A stretch of DNA of 64,000 nucleotides from JALYZC01 sp963725645. Lineage in GTDB: Bacteria > Actinomycetota > Thermoleophilia > Solirubrobacterales > Solirubrobacteraceae. The position numbers and the translations under genes are program-made. Below the pieces are notes generated by a model that searched no databases, was not told where the DNA came from, and saw nothing but the letters and a program-made list of their open reading frames with translations. Below, piece after piece: positions 49,796 to 59,039 of the stretch; positions within the stretch are counted from its first letter, which is position 1; each line of letters begins with the position of its first letter. Location of the stretch: the NCBI GenBank assembly GCA_963725645.1, contig CAVRZD010000006.1, positions 1,426,001-1,490,000 on the forward strand. The letters run 5' to 3'.

Positions 49796-49835
49796 GCAGC
49801 CAGGGTACCCACTCGGGCGCGTCCGCGGCCGGTCC

Positions 49836-49841
49836 TACGCT
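49836..49841 (+). promoter_or_regulatory. TACGCT -10 element before priA
   Basis: TAnnnT ending 8 nt before the priA ATG with no Shine-Dalgarno sequence, in a 54-bp divergent gap shared with the PH-domain gene. Confidence 0.4.
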
Positions 49842-49849
49842 GGGTCCGG

Positions 49850-52030
49850 ATGCCCGCGATCGCCAAGGTGGAGCCTCTGACCCCCGCGCGCGCCCTGCGG
49901 GGCCCGTTCGACTACCTGCTGCCCGCCGCGCTGGCGGACGTGGAGGTGGGGTCCCTGCTCGTCGTGCCCTTCGGCCGCCGCCGGGTGCTGGGCGTGGTGG
50001 TGGACCTGGCGAGCGAGTCGGCGGTCGCCCCGGAGCGGCTGGCGGCGCCGGTCCACGCGCTCGAGCAGGGGGTCCCGGCGGAGCTCGTGCGGCTCGCCCA
50101 CTGGATCGCCGACGAGTACTGCTCGACGCCGGCGCGCGCGCTGAGCCTCGTGCTCCCGCCGGGGGCCGGGCAACGCCCGCGCGTGCGGGCCCGCACCGCG
50201 CTGGCGGCCGAGATCAGCGCCGCGGGCGCGGCCGCGCTGGAGGACGGCGAGCGGCTCGGAACGCGCCAGCGGGCGGCGCTCGAGGCGCTGCGTGCGGCCG
50301 CAGCACCGCTGGCGACCGCCGGCCTGCCCGGCGGGCATGCGACGGCGCGGCGGCTCGCCGAGCGGGGATTCGTCGCGCTCGAGCGCCGCGCGCGGCCGCG
50401 GCGCCCTCACCACGCCGCCGTCGGGTCGCCCGCTCCAGCGGGGGCCGCGCTGCCGACGCCCGCGCAGTCCGCCGCGCTGGCGCCGGTGGAGGCCGCGATC
50501 GCCGCCGGGCGGGCGGAGCGGCTGCTGCTGCACGGCGTCACCGGCTCGGGCAAGACCGAGGTCTACGTCCGCGCCGCGGCCGCGGCGCTGGAGCGCGGGC
50601 GCAGCGCGATCGTGCTGGTGCCCGAGATCGCCCTGACCCCGCAGATCGTCGCGCGCTTCATCGCTCGCTTCGGCGAGACGGTCGCGGTGCTGCACTCGCG
50701 CCTGTCCGACGGCGAGCGCTACGACGAGTGGCGCCGGTTGCGGGCGGGCGCGGCGCGCGTGTGCGTCGGGCCGCGCTCGGCCGTGTTCGCGCCCCTCGCC
50801 GATCTCGGGCTCGTCGTCGTGGACGAGGAGCACGACCCCTCCTACAAGCACGAGGGCGACCCCCGCTACGACGCTCGGCGGGTGGCCGAGCGGCGCGCCG
50901 CCGCGGCCGGCGCCGTGCTGCTCGCGGGGAGCGCGACGCCCCGCCCGGAGAGCTGGCGCTCGCTGCGGCGCCTGCGGCTGCCCGAGCGGGTGGACGGCCG
51001 GCCGTTGCCGCCGGTCGAGGTGCTGGACATGCGCGACGCGGCGCACGCGCTGCACCCGCGCACGCGCGGAGGCGCTCGAGGAGGTCCGGCGCGAGCGGCG
51101 CAAGGCGATCGTGCTGCTCAACCGCCGCGGCTGGTCCAACTTCCTCTCCTGCCGCTCGTGCGGGCGCGTGTGGGAGTGCCCGCACTGCGACGTCGCCCTG
51201 GTGCTCCATCGGGCCGCGGGCGCGGTCACCTGCCACCACTGCGGCCACCGCGAGCCGGTCGCCGGAGCGCTGCGACTCGTGCGGCTCGCTGTCGGTCGCC
51301 CGTCACGGCGCGGGCACCGAGCGTCTCGAGCACGAGCTGGCCGCGGCGTTCTCGGCCGACCCGGCGTTCCCGGTGTTCCGCCTCGACTCCGACACGGCGA
51401 CGCGCCGCGGCGCCGTCGCCGGGCTGCTCGAGCGTTTCGACCGCGCGCCCGCCGGCGTGCTGGTCGGCACGCAGATGGTCGCCAAGGGCCACGACTTCCC
51501 CGACGTCACGCTCGGGGTGGTGCTCGACGCCGACGCGACGCTGCGCTTCCCGGACTTCCGCGCCGAGGAGCGCACGTTCGCGCTCGTCGCCCAGCTGGCC
51601 GGGCGTGCCGGCCGTGGGCCCGGCGGCGGGCGCGTGATCGTGCAGACGCTGGCGCCCGACGCGCCGTCGATCGTCCGCGCGGCCCACCACGACGCCGACG
51701 GATTCCTCGAGGAGGAGCTGGCCCGCCGCGAGGCCCTGCGCTACCCGCCGTTCACGGATCTGATCCGGGTCGTCTGCGCGTCCGCCGAGCCCGGCGCCGC
51801 CGCGGCGGCCGCCGCCGCGGTGCGCGCAGCGGCTCGGCTCGCCGCCGCAGGCGGCGGTGCTCGGTCCGGCGCCGCTGTTCCGCCTGCGCGGCCGCGAGCG
51901 CAGCCAGCTCGTCGTCAAGGCGGGCGACCGCGCCGCCGCGGTCCGCGCCGTGGGCGGTGCCGTGGCCGAGGTCGCCGCCGACCGCACGCACCGGCGGGCG
52001 CAGTTCTCGGTGGACGTCGATCCGCAGTAG
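49850..52030 (+). CDS. priA: primosomal protein N' (PriA helicase), frameshifted
   Basis: Replication-restart helicase, first of priA-def-fmt-rsmB. N-terminal DNA-binding domain 'LRGPFDYLLPAALADVEVGS'; helicase P-loop 'LLHGVTGSGKTEVYVRAAAA'; 'IVLVPEIALTPQIVARFIAR'; DEAH-like 'LVVVDEEHDPSYKHEGDPRY'; four CxxC pairs of the zinc domain (CRSC, CPHC, CHHC, CDSC); 'AGVLVGTQMVAKGHDFPDVT'. Net +1 shifts occur near 51069, 51265 and 51849; after the last the C-terminus is 'FRLRGRERSQLVVKAGDRAA' and '...RRAQFSVDVDPQ'. Corrected length about 725 residues. Confidence 0.85.
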
Positions 52031-52041
52031 GCGCCTCGATC

Positions 52042-52047
52042 TAGACT
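52042..52047 (+). promoter_or_regulatory. TAGACT -10 element before def
   Basis: TAnnnT ending 6 nt before the def ATG, no Shine-Dalgarno sequence. Suggests leaderless transcription of def from inside the priA operon. Confidence 0.45.
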
Positions 52048-52053
52048 CAGGGC

Positions 52054-52662
52054 ATGGCAGAAGAGCCAGAGGACCGCGTCGACGAGACACTCGCCGACGC
52101 CGAGGCCGAGCCGGGGCGCCCGGCCCTCGACCCCGAGACCGCCGCCCGCCGCGCAGCGGCGCTGGCGCAGGTCCGCCAGTTCGGCGACCCGGTGCTGAAG
52201 GCGAAGGCGGTGCCGGTCGAGCGCTTCGACGATCGACTGCGCGCCGAGGTCGCGCGCATGGCGGGGATCATGGGCGACGCGCTCGGCATTGGCCTCGCCG
52301 CGACCCAGCTCGGCGTGATGCATCGGGTGCTCGTGTACAGGGTCGGCGAGGACGGGCTGCTCGCGGCGCTGGTCAACCCGGAGCTCGAGTGGGCCGGGAA
52401 CGACGTCGAGGAGGCCGAGGAGGGCTGCCTCAGCCTGCCCGGCGTGCACGTCGACGTCGAGCGGCCCGTACACGTGCGGGTGCGGGCGCGGGACGAGCAC
52501 GGCGAGCCGTTGACGATCGAGGCCAGCGGGCTCGAGGCCAGGGTGATCCAGCACGAGATCGACCACCTCGACGGCGTGCTGATCCTCGACCGCATTCCAC
52601 GCGGGGCGCGCAAGGAGGCCATGCGCGAGCTGCGCGAAACGCTCGACGCTCGCGCGGCCTAG
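52054..52662 (+). CDS. def: peptide deformylase
   Basis: Removes the formyl group from nascent proteins; metal-dependent, 202 residues. Motif I 'GIGLAATQ' (78-85), motif II 'EEGCLSLPG' (Cys about 125) and motif III 'QHEIDHLDG' supply the Cys and two His metal ligands and the Glu base. The first 35 residues are an acidic, poorly conserved extension not found in most deformylases, so the true start could be later. Confidence 0.94.
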   Translation: MAEEPEDRVDETLADAEAEPGRPALDPETAARRAAALAQVRQFGDPVLKAKAVPVERFDDRLRAEVARMAGIMGDALGIGLAATQLGVMHRVLVYRVGEDGLLAALVNPELEWAGNDVEEAEEGCLSLPGVHVDVERPVHVRVRARDEHGEPLTIEASGLEARVIQHEIDHLDGVLILDRIPRGARKEAMRELRETLDARAA

Positions 52663-52682
52663 CGACCCGGCGGCGCAGCGGC

Positions 52683-53576
52683 GTGCGGACCGTCTTCCTC
52701 GGCACATCGGCGTTCGCGGCGGCCGTGCTCGAGCGCCTCGCCGGCAGCGAGCACCGGCCCTCGCTCGTCGTCACGCGCCCCGACCGGCCCGCCGGGCGCG
52801 GACGCAGGCTCGCTGCTCCCCCGATCGTCGAGGCGGCGCGGGCGATGGACCTCGAGGTGCTTCAGCCGGAGTCGGTCAACGACGAGGCGACGCGCGAGCG
52901 CATCGCCGCCGAGCGCCCGGACGTCGTGTGCGTGTGCGCGTTCGGTGCGCTGATCAAGCCGCCGCTCCTGACGGAGTTCGAGATGCTCAACGTGCACCCG
53001 TCGCTGCTCCCGCGCTGGCGCGGCGCCGCGCCGGTCGAGCGGGCGATCATGGCGGGCGACGCCGAGACCGGCGTGTCGATCATGCGCGTGACGGAGGGCC
53101 TCGACAGCGGCCCGGTCTGCCTGCAGGCGGCCGAGCCGATCCGTCCCGACGACACCTACGGCTCGCTGGCACCGCGGCTCCAGGACATGGGCGGCGCGCT
53201 GCTGCTGCGGGCGCTCGACGACCGCCCGCCGTTCACCGAGCAGGACGAGGCCGAGGCGACCTACGCCGACAAGATCGAGGCCGCCGACCGCACGTTGGAT
53301 CCCGCGCGGCCGGCCGTGGAGCTCGAGCGCACCGTGCGCGCGCTGCACCCGCACATCGGCGCCCGGGTGGCGTTGCCCGACGGCTCCATCCTGCGCGTGC
53401 TGGCCGCGGCGGCGCTCGACCGCGGCCCGCCGCAGGGCGTCTTCGCCGCCGCCGACGGGCGCCTCGCGCTGGGCTGCTCGGAGGGCGCGCTCGAGCTGCT
53501 CGCCGTCCAGCCGTCGGGCGGACGCGCGATGCAGGCGGCCGACTACCTGCGCGGCCACGGCGTTCCGGGGGCATGA
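52683..53576 (+). CDS. fmt: methionyl-tRNA formyltransferase
   Basis: Formylates initiator Met-tRNA using 10-formyl-THF; 297 residues. 'RTVFLGTSAFAAAVLERLAG', 'VVTRPDRPAGRGRRLAAPPI', 'VVCVCAFGALIKPPLLTEFE', 'LNVHPSLLPRWRGAAPVERA' (catalytic Asn/His region) and 'ATYADKIEAADRTLDPARPA'. GTG 52683 gives the family start; the frame is open upstream only as antisense-free read-through of priA DNA. Pairing with def is the classical initiator-formylation module. Confidence 0.94.
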   Translation: MRTVFLGTSAFAAAVLERLAGSEHRPSLVVTRPDRPAGRGRRLAAPPIVEAARAMDLEVLQPESVNDEATRERIAAERPDVVCVCAFGALIKPPLLTEFEMLNVHPSLLPRWRGAAPVERAIMAGDAETGVSIMRVTEGLDSGPVCLQAAEPIRPDDTYGSLAPRLQDMGGALLLRALDDRPPFTEQDEAEATYADKIEAADRTLDPARPAVELERTVRALHPHIGARVALPDGSILRVLAAAALDRGPPQGVFAAADGRLALGCSEGALELLAVQPSGGRAMQAADYLRGHGVPGA

Positions 53577-54860
53577 GCCCGGCGACCGCGAGCCGGGTCT
53601 CGCCCGCGCGGCGCGTGGCGTACACGGTGGTCCGCCGGACGTTCGAGGACGGCGCCTACACGGACCGCGCGCTGCGGGCGGAGGCCGGGCGCGCCGGCCT
53701 CGAGCAGCGTGAGCTCGCCTTCGCGACCGCCCTCGCCTACGGGACCGTGCAACGGAGGCGCACGCTCGACCACGCTGATCGCCGAGCTGGCCGGCCGTGA
53801 CGTCGAGCGGCTCGACCCGCCGGTGCTCGCTGCGCTGCGGCTGGGCCTGCTTCAGCTCGCGTTCCTCGACGGCGTGGCCGACCACGCGGCGGTGGACCAG
53901 TCCGTCGAGCTGGCGAAGACCGCCGGGCGCGGGCACGGCCTCGTGAACGCGGTGCTGCGGCGGGCCGCCGGCGAGGCGCGCGACCGCGTCGCGGCGATGC
54001 CGGACGACACCCCCGAGGCGGCGGCGCTGCGCCATTCGCACCCGGACTGGGTCGCCCGCCTGTGGTGGGACGCGCTGGGGGCGGCCGATGCCCGCGCGCT
54101 GATGGCGGCCGACAACGAGCCGGCGGAGACGGCGGTGCGGGTCAACACGCTGGTCGCCGACCCGGCCGCCGTGGCGGCGCGATCCGGGGGCCGCCGCGTG
54201 GAGGGGCTGGAGGAGGCCCTGTTGCTCGACCGGGTTCCGGCGCTCGGCGACGAGCTGATGCCGCAGTCGCGCGCGTCGATGGGCGTGGCGCGGATGCTCG
54301 CCCCACGGCCCGGCGAGCGCGTGCTGGACCTGTGTGCCGCGCCGGGGGCCAAGGCGACCCACATCGCCGCGCTGATGGAGGACCGCGGCCAGGTCGTCGC
54401 GGTCGAGCGCGACCCGGCTCGGGCGGGCGAGCTGCGGGCCACCTGCGAGCGCCTGCGGGCGACCTGCGTCGAGGTCCGCATCGCCGACGCGCGCGAGCCC
54501 GTCGCCGCCGCGGGCTTTGATCGCGTGCTGGTGGACCCGCCGTGCTCGGGCCTCGGGACCCTCCAGGCCCGGCCGGACCTGCGCTGGCGGGTGCACGAGC
54601 ACGACCTCGACGAGCTCGTGTCCCGGCAGGCGGCGATCCTCGACGCCGCGGTCGCCGCGTTGCGACCGGGTGGGACCCTCGTGTACTCGACCTGCACGCT
54701 GTCGCCGCGGGAGAACGAGGCACAGATCGCGGCGCTGACCCAGCGCCGCCCCGTCTGGGAACATCACGGCATGCCCAGCGTCCGTGTGACGATGCCGCAT
54801 CGCGACGGAACGGCGGGATTCTTCGTGGCGCGGCTGCGCAGGGCCGAGGGGTCGCCGTGA
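53573..54860 (+). CDS. rsmB: 16S rRNA (cytosine967-C5)-methyltransferase RsmB, frameshifted once
   Basis: NusB-like N-terminal domain ('RRVAYTVVRRTFEDGAYTDR', 'ELAFATALAYGTVQRRRTLD') then, after a net +1 shift near 53776, 'LAALRLGLLQLAFLDGVADH', the SAM domain 'VLDLCAAPGAKATHIAALME', 'FDRVLVDPPCSGLGTLQARP' (catalytic Cys in PPCSG) and 'GGTLVYSTCTLSPRENEAQI'. Corrected length about 428 residues. ATGA overlap with fmt; the next gene overlaps its stop with GTGA. Confidence 0.88.
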
Positions 54861-55084
54861 GCGACTCCGAGGTCACCGTCGGGGTCGCCTGCCCCGAGTG
54901 CGGCGAGCCCTGGCTGCGCCCGACGAACCTCCCCGGCCGGTATCGCTGCGTGTACTGCCTGCGGCGCTTCGAGCTGGTGTCGCTCTGCCCGAACTGCGGG
55001 GAGCACTCGACGATCGTGCGCATGTCGAGCACCGCCATCCTCACCTGCAACCACTGCGGCCACTCGATGCTCCAGGCCCTGTGA
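54857..55084 (+). CDS. small zinc-ribbon protein (75 aa)
   Basis: Four CxxC pairs in 75 residues: 'CPEC', 'CVYC', 'CPNC' and 'CNHC', enough for two zinc ribbons, joined by 'LRPTNLPGRYR' and 'EHSTIVRMSSTAILT'. It overlaps rsmB by GTGA and rpe overlaps it in the same way, so it is cotranslated with translation-related genes. No family recognised; nucleic acid or protein binding is the likely role. Confidence 0.7.
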   Translation: MSDSEVTVGVACPECGEPWLRPTNLPGRYRCVYCLRRFELVSLCPNCGEHSTIVRMSSTAILTCNHCGHSMLQAL

Positions 55085-55761
55085 CGCACGAGCTGCCGAG
55101 CGGGCGTCGCGTCGCCCCGTCGATCCTGTCGGCCGACTTCGCGCACCTGGGCGAGCAGGTCGCCGCCGTCATGGACGCCGGCGCCCGCGTCATCCACGTG
55201 GACGTCATGGACGGGCACTTCGTCCCCCCGATCACGATCGGCGCGCTGATCGTGGAGTCGCTGCGCGACCAGGTCCACGCGGCGGGTGGCTGGCTCGACG
55301 TGCACCTGATGGTCGAGCGCCCCGAGCGGCACGTCGCCGCGTTCGCCGACGCGGGGGCCGACTCGATCAACATCCACGAGGAGGCCACCCCGCACGTCAA
55401 CTACGCGCTCAACCTGGTCAAGGACGCGGGCTGCCGCGCCGGCCTCGCGATCACCCCGGCCACGCCGGTCGAGATGGTCCGCGAGGTGACCGAGATCGTC
55501 GACATCGTCCTGTGCATGACCGTCAACCCCGGCTGGGGCGGCCAGCCCTTCATTCCCACCTCATTGGACAAGATCGCGCGGCTGCGCGACCTCCTCCCCG
55601 AGACGGTGGGGATCACCGTCGACGGTGGGGTCGACGCGAACACCGCCGGCCCCTGCGCCGAGGCGGGCGCCACGCTGTTCGTCGCCGGCTCGGCGGTGTT
55701 CGGGGCCGAGGACCCCGCGGCGGCCTACGGCGCGCTCGTCGGCGCCGCCGGTGCGACCTGA
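55081..55761 (+). CDS. rpe: ribulose-phosphate 3-epimerase
   Basis: Pentose-phosphate pathway TIM-barrel enzyme, 226 residues. 'VAPSILSADFAHLGEQVAAV', 'IHVDVMDGHFVPPITIGALI', 'WLDVHLMVERPERHVAAFAD', 'IVLCMTVNPGWGGQPFIPTS' and 'GITVDGGVDANTAGPCAEAG' contain the metal-binding His/Asp residues. GTG 55081 overlaps the preceding stop. Its last 37 nt overlap the end of the convergent methyltransferase gene. Confidence 0.93.
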   Translation: MTHELPSGRRVAPSILSADFAHLGEQVAAVMDAGARVIHVDVMDGHFVPPITIGALIVESLRDQVHAAGGWLDVHLMVERPERHVAAFADAGADSINIHEEATPHVNYALNLVKDAGCRAGLAITPATPVEMVREVTEIVDIVLCMTVNPGWGGQPFIPTSLDKIARLRDLLPETVGITVDGGVDANTAGPCAEAGATLFVAGSAVFGAEDPAAAYGALVGAAGAT

Positions 55762-56360
55762 ACCAGCGCGATCGTCCACGGAATCGGGCTGCGGACGGTG
55801 ACCACCCGGCCGCGCGCCGCCGCCAGGCGCGCGAGTGACCGCCGCGAGAAGTGCTGGCGGTGCCCCGGCGTGTTGCCCAGCGAGCGCCAGTGCGCGCCCC
55901 GAAGGAGGTTGAGCAGGCGCCACAGCGGCTCGCGGGGAGTCGAGACGAGGACGTGGGTGCGGGCGACTCGCGCCAACTCCGCGAGGAACGCCGCCGGGTC
56001 GGCGACGTGCTCGAGGACCTCGATCGCCGTCACGGCGTCGAACGTGTCGTCGCCGAACGGCAGGGGCGGCGCCGGTGGGATCGCGCGCAGCTCGACGCCC
56101 GGGCGCTCGCGCGCCGCCCACTCGGCTCGCAGCCGGGCGTCCTCGACGTCCACGCCGACGACGCGCGCGACGCCCGGCCGGTCGGCCCAGGCGGCGCTCA
56201 GCACGCCCTCGCCGCAGCCCACGTCGAGGATCGATGTGGGCGCCGCGAGGTCGACCAGCCCGTCGACGACGGCGCGGAAGCGCGTCACCAGCCCGCGCGC
56301 CGCCGGGTTGCGCGTGGCGTACTTTGGGTAGAGGTTGCCGGCTCCGGCGGCGGCGCTCAC
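55725..56360 (-). CDS. class I SAM-dependent methyltransferase
   Basis: 211 residues. 'TSILDVGCGEGVLSAAWADR' is motif I, 'VVGVDVEDARLRAEWAARE' motif II and 'FDAVTAIEVLEHVADPAAFL' motif III of class I methyltransferases. Starts 'LYPKYATRNPAARGLVTRFR'. Translationally coupled (GTGA) to the upstream glycosyltransferase, so its substrate may be the glycolipid or glycan made there. GTG 56360 is the start; the very long minus-strand open frame further right is antisense of the neighbouring genes. Confidence 0.82.
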   Translation of the reverse strand: MSAAAGAGNLYPKYATRNPAARGLVTRFRAVVDGLVDLAAPTSILDVGCGEGVLSAAWADRPGVARVVGVDVEDARLRAEWAARERPGVELRAIPPAPPLPFGDDTFDAVTAIEVLEHVADPAAFLAELARVARTHVLVSTPREPLWRLLNLLRGAHWRSLGNTPGHRQHFSRRSLARLAAARGRVVTVRSPIPWTIALVQVAPAAPTSAP

Positions 56361-57313
56361 CGACGCACGGTGTGGCCGTTGGACGAGCCGTTCTCGTGGT
56401 GCGAGGGCGGCACGCCGAGTGCGAGCTCGATGCGCCGGGCGCGCTCGAGCGTCCGCTGCGTCAGGATCCGCTGGGCGTAGAGCAGGTCGCCCAGCACGCC
56501 GAGCCCCGCCAACAGCACGGCGCTGCCCAGCAGCACCGCGCCCGCCACCAGCGACGCGAAGGCCAGGGCGAGGCCGGCCAGGCCGACGACGAGGGCGCCG
56601 GCCAGGAACACCCGCAGCGGCTCGTGCTGCGCGTAGATGCGGAAGATCGACAGCCCGTTGCGGCGCACGTAGGTCCACAGGGAGGGGAACAGCCGCGACG
56701 GCCGCGTGTCCGGGTTCGTGCGCACGGCGACGTGCTCGACGGCGACCGGTGTGCGGCCGGCCGCGATCAGGCTCTCCAGGGTGTAGGTGTAGGTCGACAC
56801 CACGTGGGTCTGGATCGCCGCCTCGCGGTTGAGCGCGCGAAAGCCCGACGCGGCGTCGGCGACGCGGGTCGACGACGCCCGCCTGACGAGCCAGGAGCCC
56901 AGCCGCGAGAGGCCGCGCTTGCGGGCGGAGAAGTGCGCGGAGGTGCGAACCTCGCGGTCGCCGACGACGAGGTCCGCGCGCCCCGCCAGGATCGGCGCGA
57001 CGAGGCGGGGGACGTCCGCGCCGCGGTACTGGTTGTCGGCGTCGGTGTTGACGATCACGTCGGCGCCGAGCTTGAGCGCGGCGTCCAGTCCGGCCTGGAA
57101 GGCGGCGGCGAGGCCGCGGTGGACGGGGAGCCGGACGACGTGGTCGACGCCGTGCGCCCGCGCCACCTCGACCGTGCGGTCGCGCGAGCCGTCGTCGACG
57201 ACCAGCCACTCGACGCGGTCGAAACCGTCGACCTCCCGGGGGAGCTCGGCCAGCGTGCGCGGCAGGGTCGCCTCCTCGTCGAGGCAGGGGATCTGGATGA
57301 TCAGTTTCGGCAT
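56357..57313 (-). CDS. GT2 glycosyltransferase, dolichol/polyprenyl-phosphate type
   Basis: 318 residues. 'LIIQIPCLDEEATLPRTLAE', 'EWLVVDDGSRDRTVEVARAH', 'GLAAAFQAGLDAALKLGADV', 'IVNTDADNQYRGADVPRLVA' (DAD catalytic motif) and '...VADAASGFRALNREAAIQTH' identify a DPM1-like GT2 enzyme. Two C-terminal membrane helices ('VFLAGALVVGLAGLALAFAS', 'VAGAVLLGSAVLLAGLGVLG') follow. Probably loads a sugar onto polyprenyl phosphate for the divergent membrane transferase. Only 22 bp separate the two start codons. Confidence 0.85.
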   Translation of the reverse strand: MPKLIIQIPCLDEEATLPRTLAELPREVDGFDRVEWLVVDDGSRDRTVEVARAHGVDHVVRLPVHRGLAAAFQAGLDAALKLGADVIVNTDADNQYRGADVPRLVAPILAGRADLVVGDREVRTSAHFSARKRGLSRLGSWLVRRASSTRVADAASGFRALNREAAIQTHVVSTYTYTLESLIAAGRTPVAVEHVAVRTNPDTRPSRLFPSLWTYVRRNGLSIFRIYAQHEPLRVFLAGALVVGLAGLALAFASLVAGAVLLGSAVLLAGLGVLGDLLYAQRILTQRTLERARRIELALGVPPSHHENGSSNGHTVRR

Positions 57314-57335
57314 TGCGCCAGAATGGGCGCGGATT

Positions 57336-59039
57336 ATGCCGCTCCGCGCGCGCCGGTGGACGTGGCCGCTCGCCGTCGCCGCGACGACGGCGGTCGCCCT
57401 CGCGCTGCGCCTGTGGGGCGTGCGGCACGGCCTGCCCTATGCCTACAACGTCGACGAGAACGCACATTTCGTCCCGCGGGCGATCGGGCTGTTCGGCCAC
57501 GGCTGGAACCCGCACTACTTCGCGAATCCGCCGGCGCTGACCTACCTGCTGCACGCCTCCTTCGCGCTCTGGTTCGGGGGAGGACAGGCAACCGGCCGCG
57601 CGTTCGCGCGCGATCCGGGCCAGGTGTTCGAGGTGGCGCGGGTCGCCACCGCGCTGGTGTCGGTCGCGGCGGTCCCGCTGCTCTGCCTGGCGGGCGCGCG
57701 CCTGCTCGGCCGGGCCGCAGGACTGCTCGCCGGCGCGCTGCTCGCGGTGGCCTTCCTGCCGGTCTTCTACGCCCACGAGGCGCTCGACGACGCTGCCGCC
57801 CTGACCCCGCTCGCGCTCGCGCTGTACGGCGCCGCCGGGGTGCTGCGCCACGGCCGCCGCCGGGACTACCTGATCGCCGGCGCCGGGCTGGGGCTGGCAT
57901 GGGCGACCAAGTACACGGCGGCGATCGTCGCCCTGCCCCTGCTGGCGGCGGCGTTCGCGGGCCCCGGCTCGCCCGCGCGCGCCGCACGTCGCCTCGGCCT
58001 GGGGTTGGCCGTCGCCCTTGTGGCGGCGCTCGCGGCCAATCCCTACGCCCTGCTCGACGCCCCCGGCTTCCTCGCCGGCCTGCGCCATCAGGCGAGCGCG
58101 AGCGGCGCTGCGAAGCTCGGCATCACGGAGGACAGCGGGCACCTCTACTACCTGTGGACGCTGACCTGGGGGCTGGGCTGGATCCCGGCCCTGGCCGCGC
58201 TCGGCGGCGCGGTGCAGCTGCTGCGCACGGATCGCCGCGTGGCCGCCGTGCTGGTTCCCGCGCCGGCGCTGTTCCTGCTCTACATGGGCCTCCAGGAGCG
58301 GTACTTCGGGCGCTGGCTGATGCCGGCGCTGCCGTTCTTGTGCCTCCTGGCGGCGGCCGGCGCCGTCGCGCTCGTGCGCCTGGCACCGGCGCGCGCGCGG
58401 GCCGCGGCCGCGGCGCTGGCGGTTGCGGCGTTGTGCGCCCAGGGTCTCGTCTTCAGCGTCCACGGCGATCTCGTCCTGAGCCGGGCGGACACCCGTGCGG
58501 CGGCGCGCGCCTGGATGCTCGCGCACGTGCCGCGGGGCGCGGCCGTCGTCGTCGAGCCGGTCGTGACCGACCACTGGCTGGGCGACTCCGGCCGCTGGCG
58601 CAACGTCGCCCCGGACGCCGTGCGGCCGCCGGGATTCCAGCGCCTCCCGGACGGCCAGGTCCTGTGGCGGCAGCCGCGATCCACGGGCGCGGTCGGCTTC
58701 GACGGGTACGAGCACACGCTGTCGCCGGCGCTGCTGGAGGCGTGGGCGCAGGCCGGGGTGTGCTGGGTGATGACCGGGTCGACGCAGGCCGGGCGGGCGC
58801 TCGCCGACCCGCGCGCCGCGCCCGACGCCGTCGCGTTCTACCGCGCCCTGGAGCGGCGCGGCGAGCGGGTCTTCCGGGTCAGCCCGATGGCCGGCGGGGG
58901 TGCGCCGCCGGAGTTCAACTTCGATTGGTCCTTTGACCACTACCCGCTCGGATACCGCCGCCCCGGGCCTCTGGTGGAGGTCTACCGGCTGCGCGGGGCG
59001 CGCTGCGCCAGGGGCGTTGCAGGTCGGCCGCAGGCGTGA
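57336..59039 (+). CDS. GT39/ArnT-like membrane glycosyltransferase
   Basis: 567 residues with about ten hydrophobic segments. The first extracytoplasmic loop has 'GLPYAYNVDENAHFVPRAIG', with the Asp-Glu pair typical of protein O-mannosyltransferase/ArnT-type GT-C enzymes. Later 'VAFLPVFYAHEALDDAAALT' and 'AGLGLAWATKYTAAIVALPL' are characteristic of the family, and the C-terminal 150 residues form an extracellular domain ('VEPVVTDHWLGDSGRWRNVA'). Probably transfers a sugar from a polyprenyl carrier outside the membrane. ATG 57336 chosen; longer upstream frames are antisense of the GT2 gene. Confidence 0.82.
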   Translation: MPLRARRWTWPLAVAATTAVALALRLWGVRHGLPYAYNVDENAHFVPRAIGLFGHGWNPHYFANPPALTYLLHASFALWFGGGQATGRAFARDPGQVFEVARVATALVSVAAVPLLCLAGARLLGRAAGLLAGALLAVAFLPVFYAHEALDDAAALTPLALALYGAAGVLRHGRRRDYLIAGAGLGLAWATKYTAAIVALPLLAAAFAGPGSPARAARRLGLGLAVALVAALAANPYALLDAPGFLAGLRHQASASGAAKLGITEDSGHLYYLWTLTWGLGWIPALAALGGAVQLLRTDRRVAAVLVPAPALFLLYMGLQERYFGRWLMPALPFLCLLAAAGAVALVRLAPARARAAAAALAVAALCAQGLVFSVHGDLVLSRADTRAAARAWMLAHVPRGAAVVVEPVVTDHWLGDSGRWRNVAPDAVRPPGFQRLPDGQVLWRQPRSTGAVGFDGYEHTLSPALLEAWAQAGVCWVMTGSTQAGRALADPRAAPDAVAFYRALERRGERVFRVSPMAGGGAPPEFNFDWSFDHYPLGYRRPGPLVEVYRLRGARCARGVAGRPQA

